From contig NC_080570.1 in the NCBI RefSeq assembly GCF_030247185.1, positions 159,996,882 through 160,060,881 on the forward strand: DNA of 64,000 nucleotides. Direction: 5' to 3'. The stretch is from Malaya genurostris. Lineage: Eukaryota > Arthropoda > Insecta > Diptera > Culicidae. Of this stretch, positions 34,747-47,300 are shown piece by piece (position 1 is the first letter of the stretch; each line of letters begins with the position of its first letter). The position numbers were made by a program, and so were the translations under genes. The notes beneath the pieces are model-generated. The model was not told the origin of the DNA, searched no databases, and saw nothing but the letters and a program-made list of their open reading frames with translations.

Positions 34747-35643
34747 TACGAGGTCTGTTCAAAAAGTTCCCGGAATTTCTTAATTGCGCGCGTCTGGAGA
34801 GTCCGGTGGTCAAAACTTTTTTTTTATTGTGTTGGTACATATGTCCCTAATGTATGGTGAAATTTTCAGCTGTATTCATTGTTTACATTCTGTCTTGTAG
34901 CGGCTGGTGTAGACGTGTTTTTTTGAACTCGGCGATTTTTGTTAGTTTAAACAATGGAAGAATTGAAGAGTCAAAGAATTTATATTAAATTTTGCGTGAA
35001 AAATGAAATAAAGTGTAACCAAGTGTGCGAAATGTTACAGAGAGTGGTATAAGCGTTTCCAAGATGGCCGCGAAGACGTTGAAGACGACGAACGCTCCGG
35101 TCGACCCAGCACGTCAATAATCGATGAAAATTTGGGAAAAGTGGAAAAAATGATTATGGATGATCGCCGAATCACTATTAGAGAAGTTGACATATCAGTT
35201 GCCTCATGCCATCATATTTTTTCAAATGTTTTGGGCATGAAACGAGTGGCAGCAAAATTCGTTCCAAAACTGCTGAATTTTGATCAAAAAAACAAACGCA
35301 TTACCATCGCTCAGGAGCTGTTAAACGACGTCAACGACGATCCAAATTTACTTGAAAGGGTCATAACTGGTGATGAAACATGGGTGTACGGTCATGATGT
35401 CGAAACAAAAGCACAATCGTCCACGTGGAAGCACCCAACGTCACCAAGACAAAAATCGCCGAGCTCAAAAAAACACGTCTACACCAGCCGCTACAAGACA
35501 GAATGTAAACAATGAATACAGCTGAAAATTTCATCATACATTAGGGACATATGTACCAACACAATAAAAAAAAAATTTGTCCACCGGACTCTCCAGACGC
35601 GCACAATTAAAAAATTCCGGGAACTTTTTGAACAGACCTCGTA
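34747..35643 (+). mobile_element. Mariner derivative with ~196-bp inverted arms and half a transposase
   Basis: An 897-bp element flanked by TA, with inverted arms 34747-34942 and 35449-35643 starting TACGAGGTCTGTTC. Between them is the N-terminal half of a mariner transposase: start near 34954 (MEELK), then EWYKRFQDGREDVEDDERSG across frame breaks near 35030, RRITIREV, VLGMKRVAAKFVPKLL, and ITGDETWVYGHDVETKAQ (first catalytic Asp, about 35370). The frame then runs straight into the right arm. The C-terminal two catalytic acids are missing, so it cannot transpose by itself. The left arm is the 5' UTR plus terminus. Confidence 0.88.
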
Positions 35644-36957
35644 TAATTGCGGAGAAAAAACAGGCTTTGAAATGGAACCTCTAAAAATCAATAGTTTTTG
35701 AAATATAACTGCCGTTAATTTTTTTCGGAGGTGACTGAAAAGATGTCAACAAACTTAGGCTTAGTTTTGGTAGATACTATAGGGTCATTGATCAAGCTCG
35801 AAGTTCAGATGGCAGTCAAATCCTTATCCTATCCCATGACAATCGTGTGATCCGCATAGACTAACTAACTAGATCCGTATTTTCACATGAAAATGAAAAC
35901 CACGAACTAATGTTGACATAAATTTCATAGTAATTTTTAGATCCGAATTCTTAAGAACAAACAATTTTATAAACTTCAATAAGAAAGCATCTTGTTGCTA
36001 GCGGGAACTTCCTTTATTCCAACCATGTTTTGTCTTAAAAAAACGAATTATTTAATTAATACAGTACTATCATCACTTTTGTTACAATCTTCATTCTTCA
36101 TATGATGTGGTTATTTTTTGAGAAACAAACGCCAAAGAAAAGTATAAAGCATACAACTGTAAGAACGAAAATATGTCTTGACAGTTCGAAGATACACACA
36201 AATTAGAAATCGATCCCAACTCCGCTAGGAAAAAGTGTTTATTTACGCTAACTGATCCAGTTTCACGAATGAATTTTCGAGCGGAAACAATTTGACCTCC
36301 AGTCATAATTTCCTAGCCTAGCTAGGTTAACGCAGCACCCAGTTGTGCAGTGGAATTTCGCGAGCTCCGAGAGGCGATTCCCCCCCAGCGTGGCTAAAAC
36401 TGCAAGTAATGCCGAAAACTATACTGCAAACTTTCACAAGCGTGCAATAGAAGAAAAAAAAAACAGAACAACACAACACTTACCTTCCCCAGTTTATTAA
36501 CTAATAAGTAAAGACGAACAAACAACTGGTGGATGAGTTAACAAACTGAGGGTAGGTAGAAGAACATACCGGACAGTGAGAAAGAACAAAATAAACACAA
36601 ATTACGTTTCCATCACGGAGAAGTTTCCGCTTTTAATTAATTATAAACTATCTACTCCTGTTTGGAGGTTGCTTCGGAACCAATATGTTCCCTCTGGGAG
36701 CAAACAGGAAACTGTTTACTTAAAGCAGGAAGGATGAAACACAAAAAAACTAAACCTAATCAGCTATAGCAAAGCGAAACTCCTAACTAAAATAGAAACA
36801 TGTTTTCCATTGCTTACAAAGCACAAAACAGCCAGAACAAAAAAAAAGTTACTCTCTTACGATCTAATATTACACATAATTATTTCTCAACACAGCGGAG
36901 AGAAAATAACGGAACACATACACGAAAGAAAAAACACAGAACTAAGATTGGTAGAAA
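35644..36957 (-). other. Likely 3' UTR of the KIND-FERM-PDZ gene and flank
   Basis: From the TAG at 36960-36958 down to about 36300 the sequence is unique and AT-rich without transposon motifs, as expected of a 3' UTR. On the minus strand AATAAA-type signals occur near 36490 and near 36240. Either could direct polyadenylation; I cannot choose. 35650-36300 shows nothing assignable. Confidence 0.45.
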
Positions 36958-37251
36958 CTAGATAAAGACCTGCCCGTCCTCGGATGCGTTGGATAGCGAT
37001 AGCTGGACCTTTCCGCCACTGGTGGGACGAACCGGCAGCATCGTGCGCAGACAGTCCTTGGCCGGAGTAACGGGAAAGCGAACCGGGCCGCAGTACTTGC
37101 GGGACGATGACAATGTTGCCGAAGAAGCCGCCGACAGCACAGCAGGGCCCATCGATTTCGGTGGTGGCAGAGATTTTGGCTGCGATCGCCTGGACGATCC
37201 GCTGGACGAGGTGGGACTGACCGAAGCCGGTTTGGTGTAGACTTGCAGAAT
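36958..37251 (-). CDS. Terminal exon with stop codon
   Basis: Acceptor aacccacag; encodes ILQVYTKPASVSPTSSSGSS to EDGQVFI and TAG. A weak CAG|GTCTTT site just before the stop could in principle splice on, but its phase (0) does not fit the only long downstream exon (17276, which needs phase 1). Confidence 0.82.
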   Translation of the reverse strand: MLQVYTKPASVSPTSSSGSSRRSQPKSLPPPKSMGPAVLSAASSATLSSSRKYCGPVRFPVTPAKDCLRTMLPVRPTSGGKVQLSLSNASEDGQVFI

Positions 37252-40200
37252 CTGTGGGTTAGTTAGTATGGGTTAGTTTTTCTTTCCCAGCAAGGCGTTC
37301 AAGAAGCACAAGATTCGGATACCTTTGGCAGATCGGGCATACTCTTCGACGGACTTAGCGTTCCACCGAAGCTTCCACCAGGGTTTGTCGTCGTTCGTAG
37401 AATGATATCCGGTACGTTTTTGCTGTGGTGGTGATGATTTTGATTCGGATTCTGCTGTTGGTAAAATGATCGAATAGCCTCGAAATGATTGCCGATGTCA
37501 TCGTACGGTTGCTGCGAAGGAGGAGGTCCCTGTTTCATTCCGTTTTTAGTATAGGGTGAGGAATGCAGGATGGCTTCCAGCTTCGTCGGGTAAATATCGG
37601 CCAGTGATTCCGACTGGCAAACACCGTTCGGCGGCAGCTGACCGGTGCTGATGTTTAACGTACTGGCACTGAGCGCCGGTCGGTGGTAAATTTGCGACAG
37701 CACCAGTTCCACAGTTCGGCCTGTGTTCTGCAGTACGGCGAGGGATTCACTGTACGGTAGGTTCAGCAGCGAACGGCCATCCACGGCGATTATCTGGAAG
37801 TGAAAAGAAAGCATTGATCAATATTAAAATTTAAAAAAATATCTCAGATGAAGTTGAAATTCATGTAGACTAGTTCAGCGGTAGAGCTAAAAGTTTTAGC
37901 ACCTCAACAAAATTCCTATGCAAAATTTGAGCTAAATCGGACATGGGTAAGAGGTGACCTGCCTGACGGTCATAGTTTGAAAATTTTCGATCTTGAAAAA
38001 TCACGTTAAGGGGAGGGGGGAAAAACAAATGCCTTAGAATTGTCTGAAACGTTGAGATTTAGTGTCATCTCGATTTTTTTTTATTGTATGAATGGTCTTA
38101 TGGTCCCATAGATCGCTATTGAATTTTATCCCGATCTGACTTCCGGAATTACAAGGCAATATGTAAAATCTATGAAAAAATGCGCACTCAATTTTCTTGG
38201 AAATTTTTCGACTAATTTTCACCAACTGCGATGCAAATAAAAGGTCTTGAAATCCCCTAAAAAAATGATCCAGATCCGACTTTTGGTCTACTTTGGGACT
38301 ACTAGTCCCTAGTTTCCGCTTCCGAAAGCACCGGCAATAGTGAAGAAACGCTCAAAAAACGAAAATCACTTCGATTTTCAGCAACAGTTACATTACATAC
38401 GATTCTAACAAATCATGATTCAAATTAAAGCTCTCAGTGTCTTAAAATATACTGTGCAATTTCATCTAGATCCGACTTTTGGTTCCGAAATTATAGAGCG
38501 ATGAGTAAAACTTTCCAACTGTCATACAAATACAAATTGATGCTAAACCGGTGCGCATCGATACGTGCTGGTACGGAAGAAGAAAACACCACCGCCTAGC
38601 ACACAGCGTGCTTTGTTCAATTTTGTATAGCGAGCAGGGTTGCCACATTTTTTGTATAGGCTGGTTGCCACATTTATATCTATATTACTTGACATAACTG
38701 TTTACAAATAGAAAAGGTTATGGAAGCCAAAGAAAGTTTTTAATTTTATTCAAGTTTGAACATAAAAATCTTACAGAATCTTCTGGTGATGTATTTGAAA
38801 ATATAAGTAACATGAGAAAGGCATCATTACACCACTAAGGTAGATTAAAAAAGGTATTTTTGTAGAAAAAAAGTACCGATTCGCGAAATTCATCTAATAT
38901 TTACAACTATAGAGTCCATGTGGGCATCATACAATTAAATGCTTGGATTCTAAACTCGAAATCCGGGTTTAGAATTCAGTTGCAAAATTATTCAGGTTTG
39001 GAATCCAGATCAAAAATCATTCTTAGGATCCCGAGTCCGATTTTTTTTTCTAGAATTATAAAAAACTGATTTTCAAAATCCAAGTTCCAAATTTAATACT
39101 ACAACTGAATTCTAAACCTGAAATCCGAACAACTTAATTCAGTTTTTAAATCTAGCTCCAGATTCAATGCTCCGAATTTAGTTCTAGCATGCAGGTTCTG
39201 GATTCTGAAACTGAATTTAAGAATTAAACTCAGAAACTGAATTCAGGAATTAATTTCTGATTAGAAAGTCACTTCTAAAATTCAGGTTTAGCGTCCAGAT
39301 CTAACATTTAGTTCTAGAATCCAGGTCGAAAATTTATATCCTGAATTTTGTTCATGAATTTTAAGGATGAAATCTTAAATCAGAATGTTGTATTTGAATC
39401 CCGAACATAAATTATGGAGCTGAAACAAGTTCCATAATTTATGTTCGATTAGGATTCAGTTCCAGAACCAAAGTTTTAAATTCTAAATCTGAAACTAAAT
39501 TCTGGAAGTAAATTCTAAACCTGAAACCAAGTCCAAAATCCAGGTTTTAAATTCATTTCCTGAATTTAATCCAATATTCAGTTGCCTGCTACTGCTGGTT
39601 GAAGGCGACTGCTCACCACGACATTCGACGTCCGAGCTTCGACCTGAGCGTTTGAGGATGTTCAACAACGTCCAGTTCGGTCTAACGCAAAAGAAATTAA
39701 TAATTTTTTATCAAACTTTACCTTTTCTACTGCGTTACTTTTTAGTAGATTGTAGATATTAACTTGCGTTGCGTAACGATGCATTACTTTGTAATGAGTT
39801 ACGGATACGAAACATAAAAAAGCAATCGCACTTTTTTCCATTATCATATAGAAAGGTTATGCAATCACCGGGAAAACCGATTTTTGAACCGAGGCCCGAA
39901 GGGCGCACACACACATACAGACATTTTGCGTACTCGACTTAGTTCGTCGAGTACGCAGAATGTCTCTGTGTGTATTTGAAATATTTTTTTGCACTCTTTT
40001 CTCGGAAAACCGATTTTCATGAAGTTAGATTTTAAAGAAAGGTCTTGAAACCCCACACAAAGTTCCTGAATTTTATTTTGATCCGACTTCCGGTTCCGGA
40101 GTTAGTGTGATCAGTGAAAAAAATCTTATTTCTAATTATATCCTTATTTTTCTCAGAGATGGCGTGACCGATTTCAACAAACTTAGACCCAAATGAAAAG

Positions 40201-43200
40201 TCTTATGGTCTTATATAAAACTTCCGAATTTCATTTGTATCAGACTTCCGGTTCCGGAATTATAATTTGATGTGTGTTAAAAATTGGATACCGTCACTTG
40301 AAGCGGCGAAACAAAACACGTAAAAAAAATTCTTAACTTGCCTCGAAACTATTTCAATCGGTAGCAATTGTCAATAGACAACCAAACAACCTTTTTTTAC
40401 ACACACTTTTTTACACTTCTTGTGTAATAAAAAAGTGTTTTGCAAATAGCATTAACTTTACGTCTGCTCAGCGGATTATGTTGATCCGGGGGTTCGCGTC
40501 AGCATAATCTGCTGACGCACTGATGAGTCGAAGACGAAACGTAAACTTAAGAAAATGGTTATGTGCACCTAGCATAAATTTGGGGGTAAAAACAAGCTTT
40601 TTCCCCTTCAAATTACCACTCTTTTATATCATTTTACTCACATAAAGCCATCAAAATTGTTGAATAAATGAGGAATTCGCAAAAAATCATTACAAAGTTT
40701 GTGACAGGGTGTTCCACGAAAAATTTCGAATTTAAAATGCAATAATAAAAACCCTGTTTTAATCCACCTAGTGGTGCAATGATACCTTCCTCATATTATT
40801 CATTTTTTATATTTTACAGCTGAATTTCCCCGAAATGCTACACTTTAAAAAAGTTTAGGAAAGAAATTTTAAGATTTCTGTTACACATTTAAATTTAAGT
40901 TGGCGAAAATCTCTTCAATCATATGTGAGAAAGTGAAGTGAGTTCTATTTTATCACATTTGATTCTTATTGTCGGTACTTCCGAAACCGAAAGTTGGATA
41001 TCGCCATAGTGACAATCACTTCATTCAACCATACACTAATTAGACCTACATTTTTTTTTGAAATTCTCTATGGCGATATGAATTTAAAAAAAATGTGCCT
41101 GACTTGGATAAAATTCAGTAGATCAATCATGGTACTATCAATGGTTTGTTTGGTTGAAGGCTTTCATGGTCTGCATGCTAGAGAAATCAACTAGCCAAGT
41201 GACATTATTTCCACATTTTCGGTACATGTTACCCTGTAATTCCGGAGCCAGAAGTTGGATCCCTTTAAAATTCCGGAAGTTTGTATGGGACCATGAGACC
41301 TTTAATTTAAATATAGGTTTGTGAAAATCGGTTCAGCCATCTCCGAGAAAAATGAGTGACAATATTTGTCACACACACCCAGACATTTGCTCAGCCCGTC
41401 AAGCTGAGTCGAATATGACATTCGGTTCAAAAGTCGGTTTTTGCAGTGATTGTATAGCCTTTCTATATGAGAAAAGTAAACACGGTTTGATAGATTTCAA
41501 TGTTTATACATTTATTTGAAAGGGTAATACATGAAATTTATTGATGAAAAATGTTTGGTTTCAACAGGACGGCGCTACGTGACTTACAGCCAACGAAACT
41601 ATCGATGTTCTGCGAACAATCTATGAAAATAGAATCATCAGTTGAAATGGTGATGTGAATTCGAACGAAATTATTTTTCCTTATAGTTTCCTTATATTAC
41701 ATTTTGGTGGGGAAAGGGTTCCAATCAGCTTTTTACAGCCCTGTCCAAAATGTATTGCCCTCCCCGTTAATTTGTATCAGGCCGAATTAGCGCATGCGCG
41801 CCATATAAACGCCTCTTTCAATATGAGGAAATTATATTATTACCCAACAGTTTCTATTATTTATTCATGTTGGTTTCCTTACCTTTGGTCATAGTTTATA
41901 TTCTGTTTTACCTTAATTCCAGTGTTCTATTCAATTGTGTTTCGTAAGTGTCTTTTGTTGTCCTTCTATTTTATTTCCATTCCGTACTTTTGCTGATGTT
42001 ATTTTATTCCCTGAAATGTAAAAGTTATGTTTACGGATCGTAATATGTGAACTGTTCCTCGTCTACGTGGCGAATTTTGTCGTCATCTACAAGATAATTC
42101 TACAGTCAAGAAAAAAAATCAAATGAATTCATTGTTACCAGTAACAACTCACTTCCGTTTTTAATAAGAAAATAAATGCTCACTGTTATAGTTTGTCTCA
42201 CGCTTGTTTAACGAAGAATTAATGTCGTTTTATTTTCGATCGATTAGATATCGCGAACATTCGCAAACAAACATTGGTCCTTCTGATCCGGATACTAAAG
42301 AACCGTCATCATGGATGTACTGTTAAATAAAAGAAACATCACTTTCGAGAGACTTCGAAGAGAACACGCTAGCGCGAAACAACTTTGTGAACAGGAACCA
42401 CCCGGGTTTGAAATTCATGATCGGCTTCGGAAATTATCAGACCTGGAGGAACATTTCGAAAGGATCCAAACAGAAATCGAAGAAGCATCATTGCCAGACG
42501 ATTTGTCATCGGCTTTGAATATTAGGACAGATTTCGAAAGGCTATTTTATGCAACAAAAAATTTGTACAATGCATTATTGACGACGGGAAGAGATGACGC
42601 AGCCAGTGACGTAACAATTGCTGATCCCGGTAATGATTTAAAACAAGCAATCCGTGTACTTCTTGAAACGCAAACAGCTTTGCTCACCAGACAAGCTGCA
42701 GCTTCAACGTCCATAGAGGAGTTAGCTGTCCAGCTCCGAGGAAACGCAACCGAACCAATGGATACTCAATTGCCGTCATATACTCTACCGATATTTAGAG
42801 GTGATAGGAAGCAATGGGCTTCATTCAAAGATTTGTTTTCCACCAGTGTCGACCGTAAAAATCTTACAAACGCGCTAAAACTGCAAATTTTAATTACACA
42901 CTTGGAAGGTGAAGCGAAGAGCCTTGTAAGTAACTGCGCTATTACTGATGCAAATTACAAGCAAGTTTGGGATACTCTAGTTGAAAACTACGACAAGCCT
43001 AAATTCGCCGTATCGTGACTTGTGCAAGAATTCTGCGATCAACCTTTGATCAAAACTCCAACCCTTGCTAACCTTCGAAGACTCGTATCTACATCAGACG
43101 AGGTAATACGCCAGTTACACGCAATGGGGGAACAATACGAAACACGAGACCCTTGGCTCATCCATCTATTACTCAAGAAACTTGACGATAGCCTGCGATC

Positions 43201-44300
43201 CCAGTGGGCTCAGCACATTGTAGACAATGATTATCCGACGTTCAACGAATTGTTGCGGTTCCTCAAGCGAAAATGTGATGCATTGGAGACTTGCGCTGCT
43301 TTTGGTACAAAGAGTATTGATTACATGAAGCGTGATATATGGAAAGACGAGCGGGTAAGTCAGATTCCAAAGAAGGAAGTTCGAAGCTTAACAGTGGTTC
43401 AAAATGTTCCATGCCCGATGTGTACTGAGGATCACACAATTTATCAGTGCAATAACTTCAAGGAAGCAAGTGTTCAAGAACGACGAGATTTAGTTCAAAA
43501 GGCAAAATTGTGCTTCAATTGTTTAAGATCGAATCAAATGACGAATGATGTCAATCAAAGTCAGTGTGTCGAAATCCGGACTGTAAACAAAGGCACCACA
43601 CACTACTGTGTCAAATGGAATCGAACGCAACATCCAATCAAAGTGAAAAGTCCCTGATGGAAATAAAAACAGAAGATAATAATATTCAGCAAATGCACTC
43701 ATACTCAACCAGTCCTAAAACCAATAGTCCAAAGTATGTTGTAGGAACATTACCCACAGCTATTGTACGAATTAAAGGAAAGGATAAATACTACGAGATG
43801 CGCGCCATGATCGATTGCGGTTCGCAAGCTTCGTTAATTACAGAAAGTTGTGTTACACGTCTTGGATTACATCGAGCCAATGGCAACATTTTAATCACTG
43901 GCGTTACTAACTGTGCATCGGAAACCACAAGAGGTGTGGTGAACTTAGAAATCTCTTCGCGTTTCAACTTCAACCCTATTATCAACACAAGAGCTTACGT
44001 ATTGAACAAGCTCACTCGTAATTTACCACAGCAGAAAATCGATACTACCAGTTTGAAGTGCTTGGAATCATTGCCGTTAGCTGATCCTGGATATGATACA
44101 CCAAGTAAGATCGATCTTATTCTTGGCGTTGATGTGTTTCTTTCAATTCTAGACGAAGGAAAGGTTAAAGATGATTTCGGAATGCCAGTAGCGGTAAACT
44201 CACTGTTCGGCTGGTTGGTTGCCGGTCAAATCGGTAATTCGTTTACTATTCAATGCAGTACTGCTGTCATGAATCTTTACACCGACATCGATGTTTATTT

Positions 44301-44340
<40 letters not shown>

Positions 44341-47300
44341 CTATTATTGTGTCCATCGGATACAAGATCTAAATGGACAATTAGAGTGGGAAAAAGCCCA
44401 TTTGAGTTGAACTCGTTTGTCATTCTCAAACGGGCGCAAAAACCACTATCTTTTCAAGAACATAAACGAAAGTAATGAAACACAATGTAACTTAAAGCTA
44501 GTATCACAAATGTCACTAATAATATAACTTAAAAATTCAAATCACATCGGATCGTTTCAGTTTTTTCGCGAAATGACTAGATGATTCACCAAACTCGAAA
44601 AGATCCTCAACAGCGGTGAAAGTTCGAATGGAAGCAGTAATCGGTTCATTAAAGCCAAAACGAGTTCTGTGAAATCTCTGCTGAAGCAGTGATGTATTCC
44701 GCAGTGTCCTATTCGGTATCCGAAAATTTACTACAGAGCGTAATTCAGGAGCATCAATTTCCCCATTGATCAGTTTTGCAATTAATAATGCTTGTTGAAT
44801 TTTTCGGCGCCGATGAAGCGTATCGATTCCTAATAGTTGACATCTATCCTGATACGGGGGCAGATTAGCAGGATTTTGCCAAGGTAAGTTTCGTAATGCC
44901 AGACGAACGAATCGTTTTTGAACTCTTTCAATGCGTATGCTCCACGAAAGTTGATAAGGAATCCAAACTACTGAAACATTCTCTAGAATAGGCCGGACAA
45001 GTGAACAATACAAAGCTTTCAAACAGTGAGGATCTCTAAAATCCTTGGCGATTTTACTGATAAAGCCTAATTGACGTGATGCTTTTGAGATGATCTGTGA
45101 TCGTTGTAAATCAAATGATAATTTTTCATCTAGCAGTATTCCCAAATCGCGAACCTGGGTAACTCTAGTCAAGACTGAGCCATCGATGCGATAGTCAAAT
45201 TTAACAGGTCTCAGAGTACGGTGAAACGTGATCACCTGACATTTTGCGACGTTGATTATAAGTTTGTTTCGACTACACCAATCTACGAACGATTCAAGTG
45301 CATTTTGCAACCGCCAACAATCCTCCACAGTGCGAATAACGAGGTACAATTTCAGGTCGTCTGCATATGTCAGTTTGCAATCAGTTCCCAAAGCAAATGA
45401 GACATCGTTGAAATATAACACGAAAAGCAAAGGTCCTAAATTACTGCCTTGAGGAACTCCTGAGTTGTTAGAGAAAAGTGATGATGAACTGTTGCTCAAT
45501 TTTACTCGTAGAACTCTCCCGGAGAGATATGAGCTCAACCAGGACACAAGATGGGCGGAAAATCCGAGACGAGATAATTTGCTTAGAAGTATTGTGTGGT
45601 CAATTTTGTCGAAAGCAGCTTTTAGATCCGTGTAAATGACATCCATCTGAGCTTTAGCTTCCATGCTGGCAATACACTTTGAAGTAAGTGTTAGCAGATT
45701 TGTTGCAACTGATCTTCCTGGCATGAATCCATGTTGATCGAATGATATATAATTCCTTGCTCGATCTAATATAGCACTACTCACAATAATCTCGAAAAGT
45801 TTCGATGAAGCGGAAAGATTAGTTATGCCACGATAGTTTACAACATTACGACGATCGCCATCTTTGAATATTGGGCAAATGTAGGATTGTTTCCATATCC
45901 GTGGGAATTTAGCTTGCTCAAATGATCGAGTGAAAATAACACTTAGTGGTCCAGCTAAAGCGTCAATACAGCGACGTAAAATAACAGCAGGTAAGCCGTC
46001 GGGCCCAGGAGAAAATGAACTTTTCAGTTTTTTTGCAGCGCATTGGACCAACTCCGGGGTAACGATGAAAGTGTTTAAGTTTATCATGTCAACTGGAACA
46101 TCCGAAACAGCAGCTTCCGTATCGCTACTTGAAGTGAAACTGCTCGAAAAAACACTAGCGAAATGCTTGGCAAACAGCTCACACGATTCCGAAACTGACA
46201 CAGCCGTCTCATCGCCAAGAAATACATTCGAAGGTACAGATGAACTTTTTCTTTTTGAGTTAACAAAACGCCAAAAACTTCTTGGGTTGCGTTTCAGTTT
46301 AGTCTGCGTACGGAGTACATATGATTTGTATAAACTTGCATTGAGAGCACGGTAGGCATTAGCCGAGTGATGAAAATTACGAACGTTAACAGCATTTCGT
46401 AGACGATGCATTTTTCGCTGATATGAGTTTCGCTTACGTTTTAATTGTCGTAGTTCCCAAGTGCTCCAAGCTGGGGTGACAGATGGTCTGAGGCGAGGTA
46501 CATTTTGATCAAGCCAGCTATTTATTTCAAAGCAGAAGATTTCTGCCATAACATCAACTTCTCTGGTAGCAAACAATAAATCCCAATCTACATTGCTTAA
46601 ATAAACGGACAAAGCAGAAAAATCCACCAACCGGTAATTCAATGGGCGCATGGCACCGCTATCATCATTCCTTGTCATATCGGTGTTATCGGCAATTGTG
46701 TTGAAATGAATTTCAAGCGGTGGGTGATGGGTGTCCACGGGAAGCAGCGGGGTAGGGCTACGATCGACTACACAATCTTTCGAGCAAAACACAAGATCAA
46801 GTGTACGGCCAAGTGAATTATACACAAGATTCTTCTGACCAAGACCTAGAAATTCCATCCCATCGAGTAATGTGTGGCTAGCATATGGCAACAGAGAACT
46901 ACTGCAAATAATACTAGTATCGTTTTTTACCCACTGCATTCGCGGCTGATTATAATCCCCACACACGAGAACTACATCCTTATCCGAACATTTCTCATGC
47001 AAGTCGTTCAAAGAGGCAATATGCTCATTGACTACGTTCACATCCTGGCTTCGATCTGGTGGAATGTAAATTGCGCATAGGACTAGATTTGTACCTTTAA
47101 TTTTTGTAGAGATAGATATTTGTTCCAAGTTTCGTCCGTACGTTGTGTGTATCATTCTGCTAGAATATTGATGAGCCACAGCGATCAGCACACCACCGAA
47201 GCGTGTTTTATTACTATTTATTTGAGAACGGTCGCAGCGAAACACATTATAGGCCGTTCCAAATAACTGAAGTGAGGAAATACAATCGTCAAGCCCAGTC

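Larger units (their letters stand above)
37794..42027. other. Intron part downstream of BEL/Pao: dispersed repeats
   Basis: No exon. 38020-38520, 39990-40275 and 41225-41360 are degenerate ~160-bp repeat units. 38700-38830 resembles 1520-1625. 38935-39590 is a quasi-repetitive block. 40452-40551 is a hammerhead ribozyme. 40745-40790, 30715-30770 and 55510-55545 share a 'TTTTAATCCACCTAGTGGTG' end. 41560-41655 holds a remnant of a transposase (WFQQDGAT...LTANETIDVLRT). Confidence 0.55.

Noticed and set aside
15058..37251. Joining the 17276-15058 exon to the KIND-FERM-PDZ gene
   Set aside because: The terminal exon 37251-36958 has its own stop, and its only donor-like site near the end is phase 0, while 17276 needs phase 1. 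A matching ATG exon exists at 17942.
43564..44475. Single 303-aa protein across the protease region
   Set aside because: From 44296 on the frame reads the LINE (TTTA)n tail and LINE 3' UTR; the true retrotransposon frame is interrupted by the insertion.
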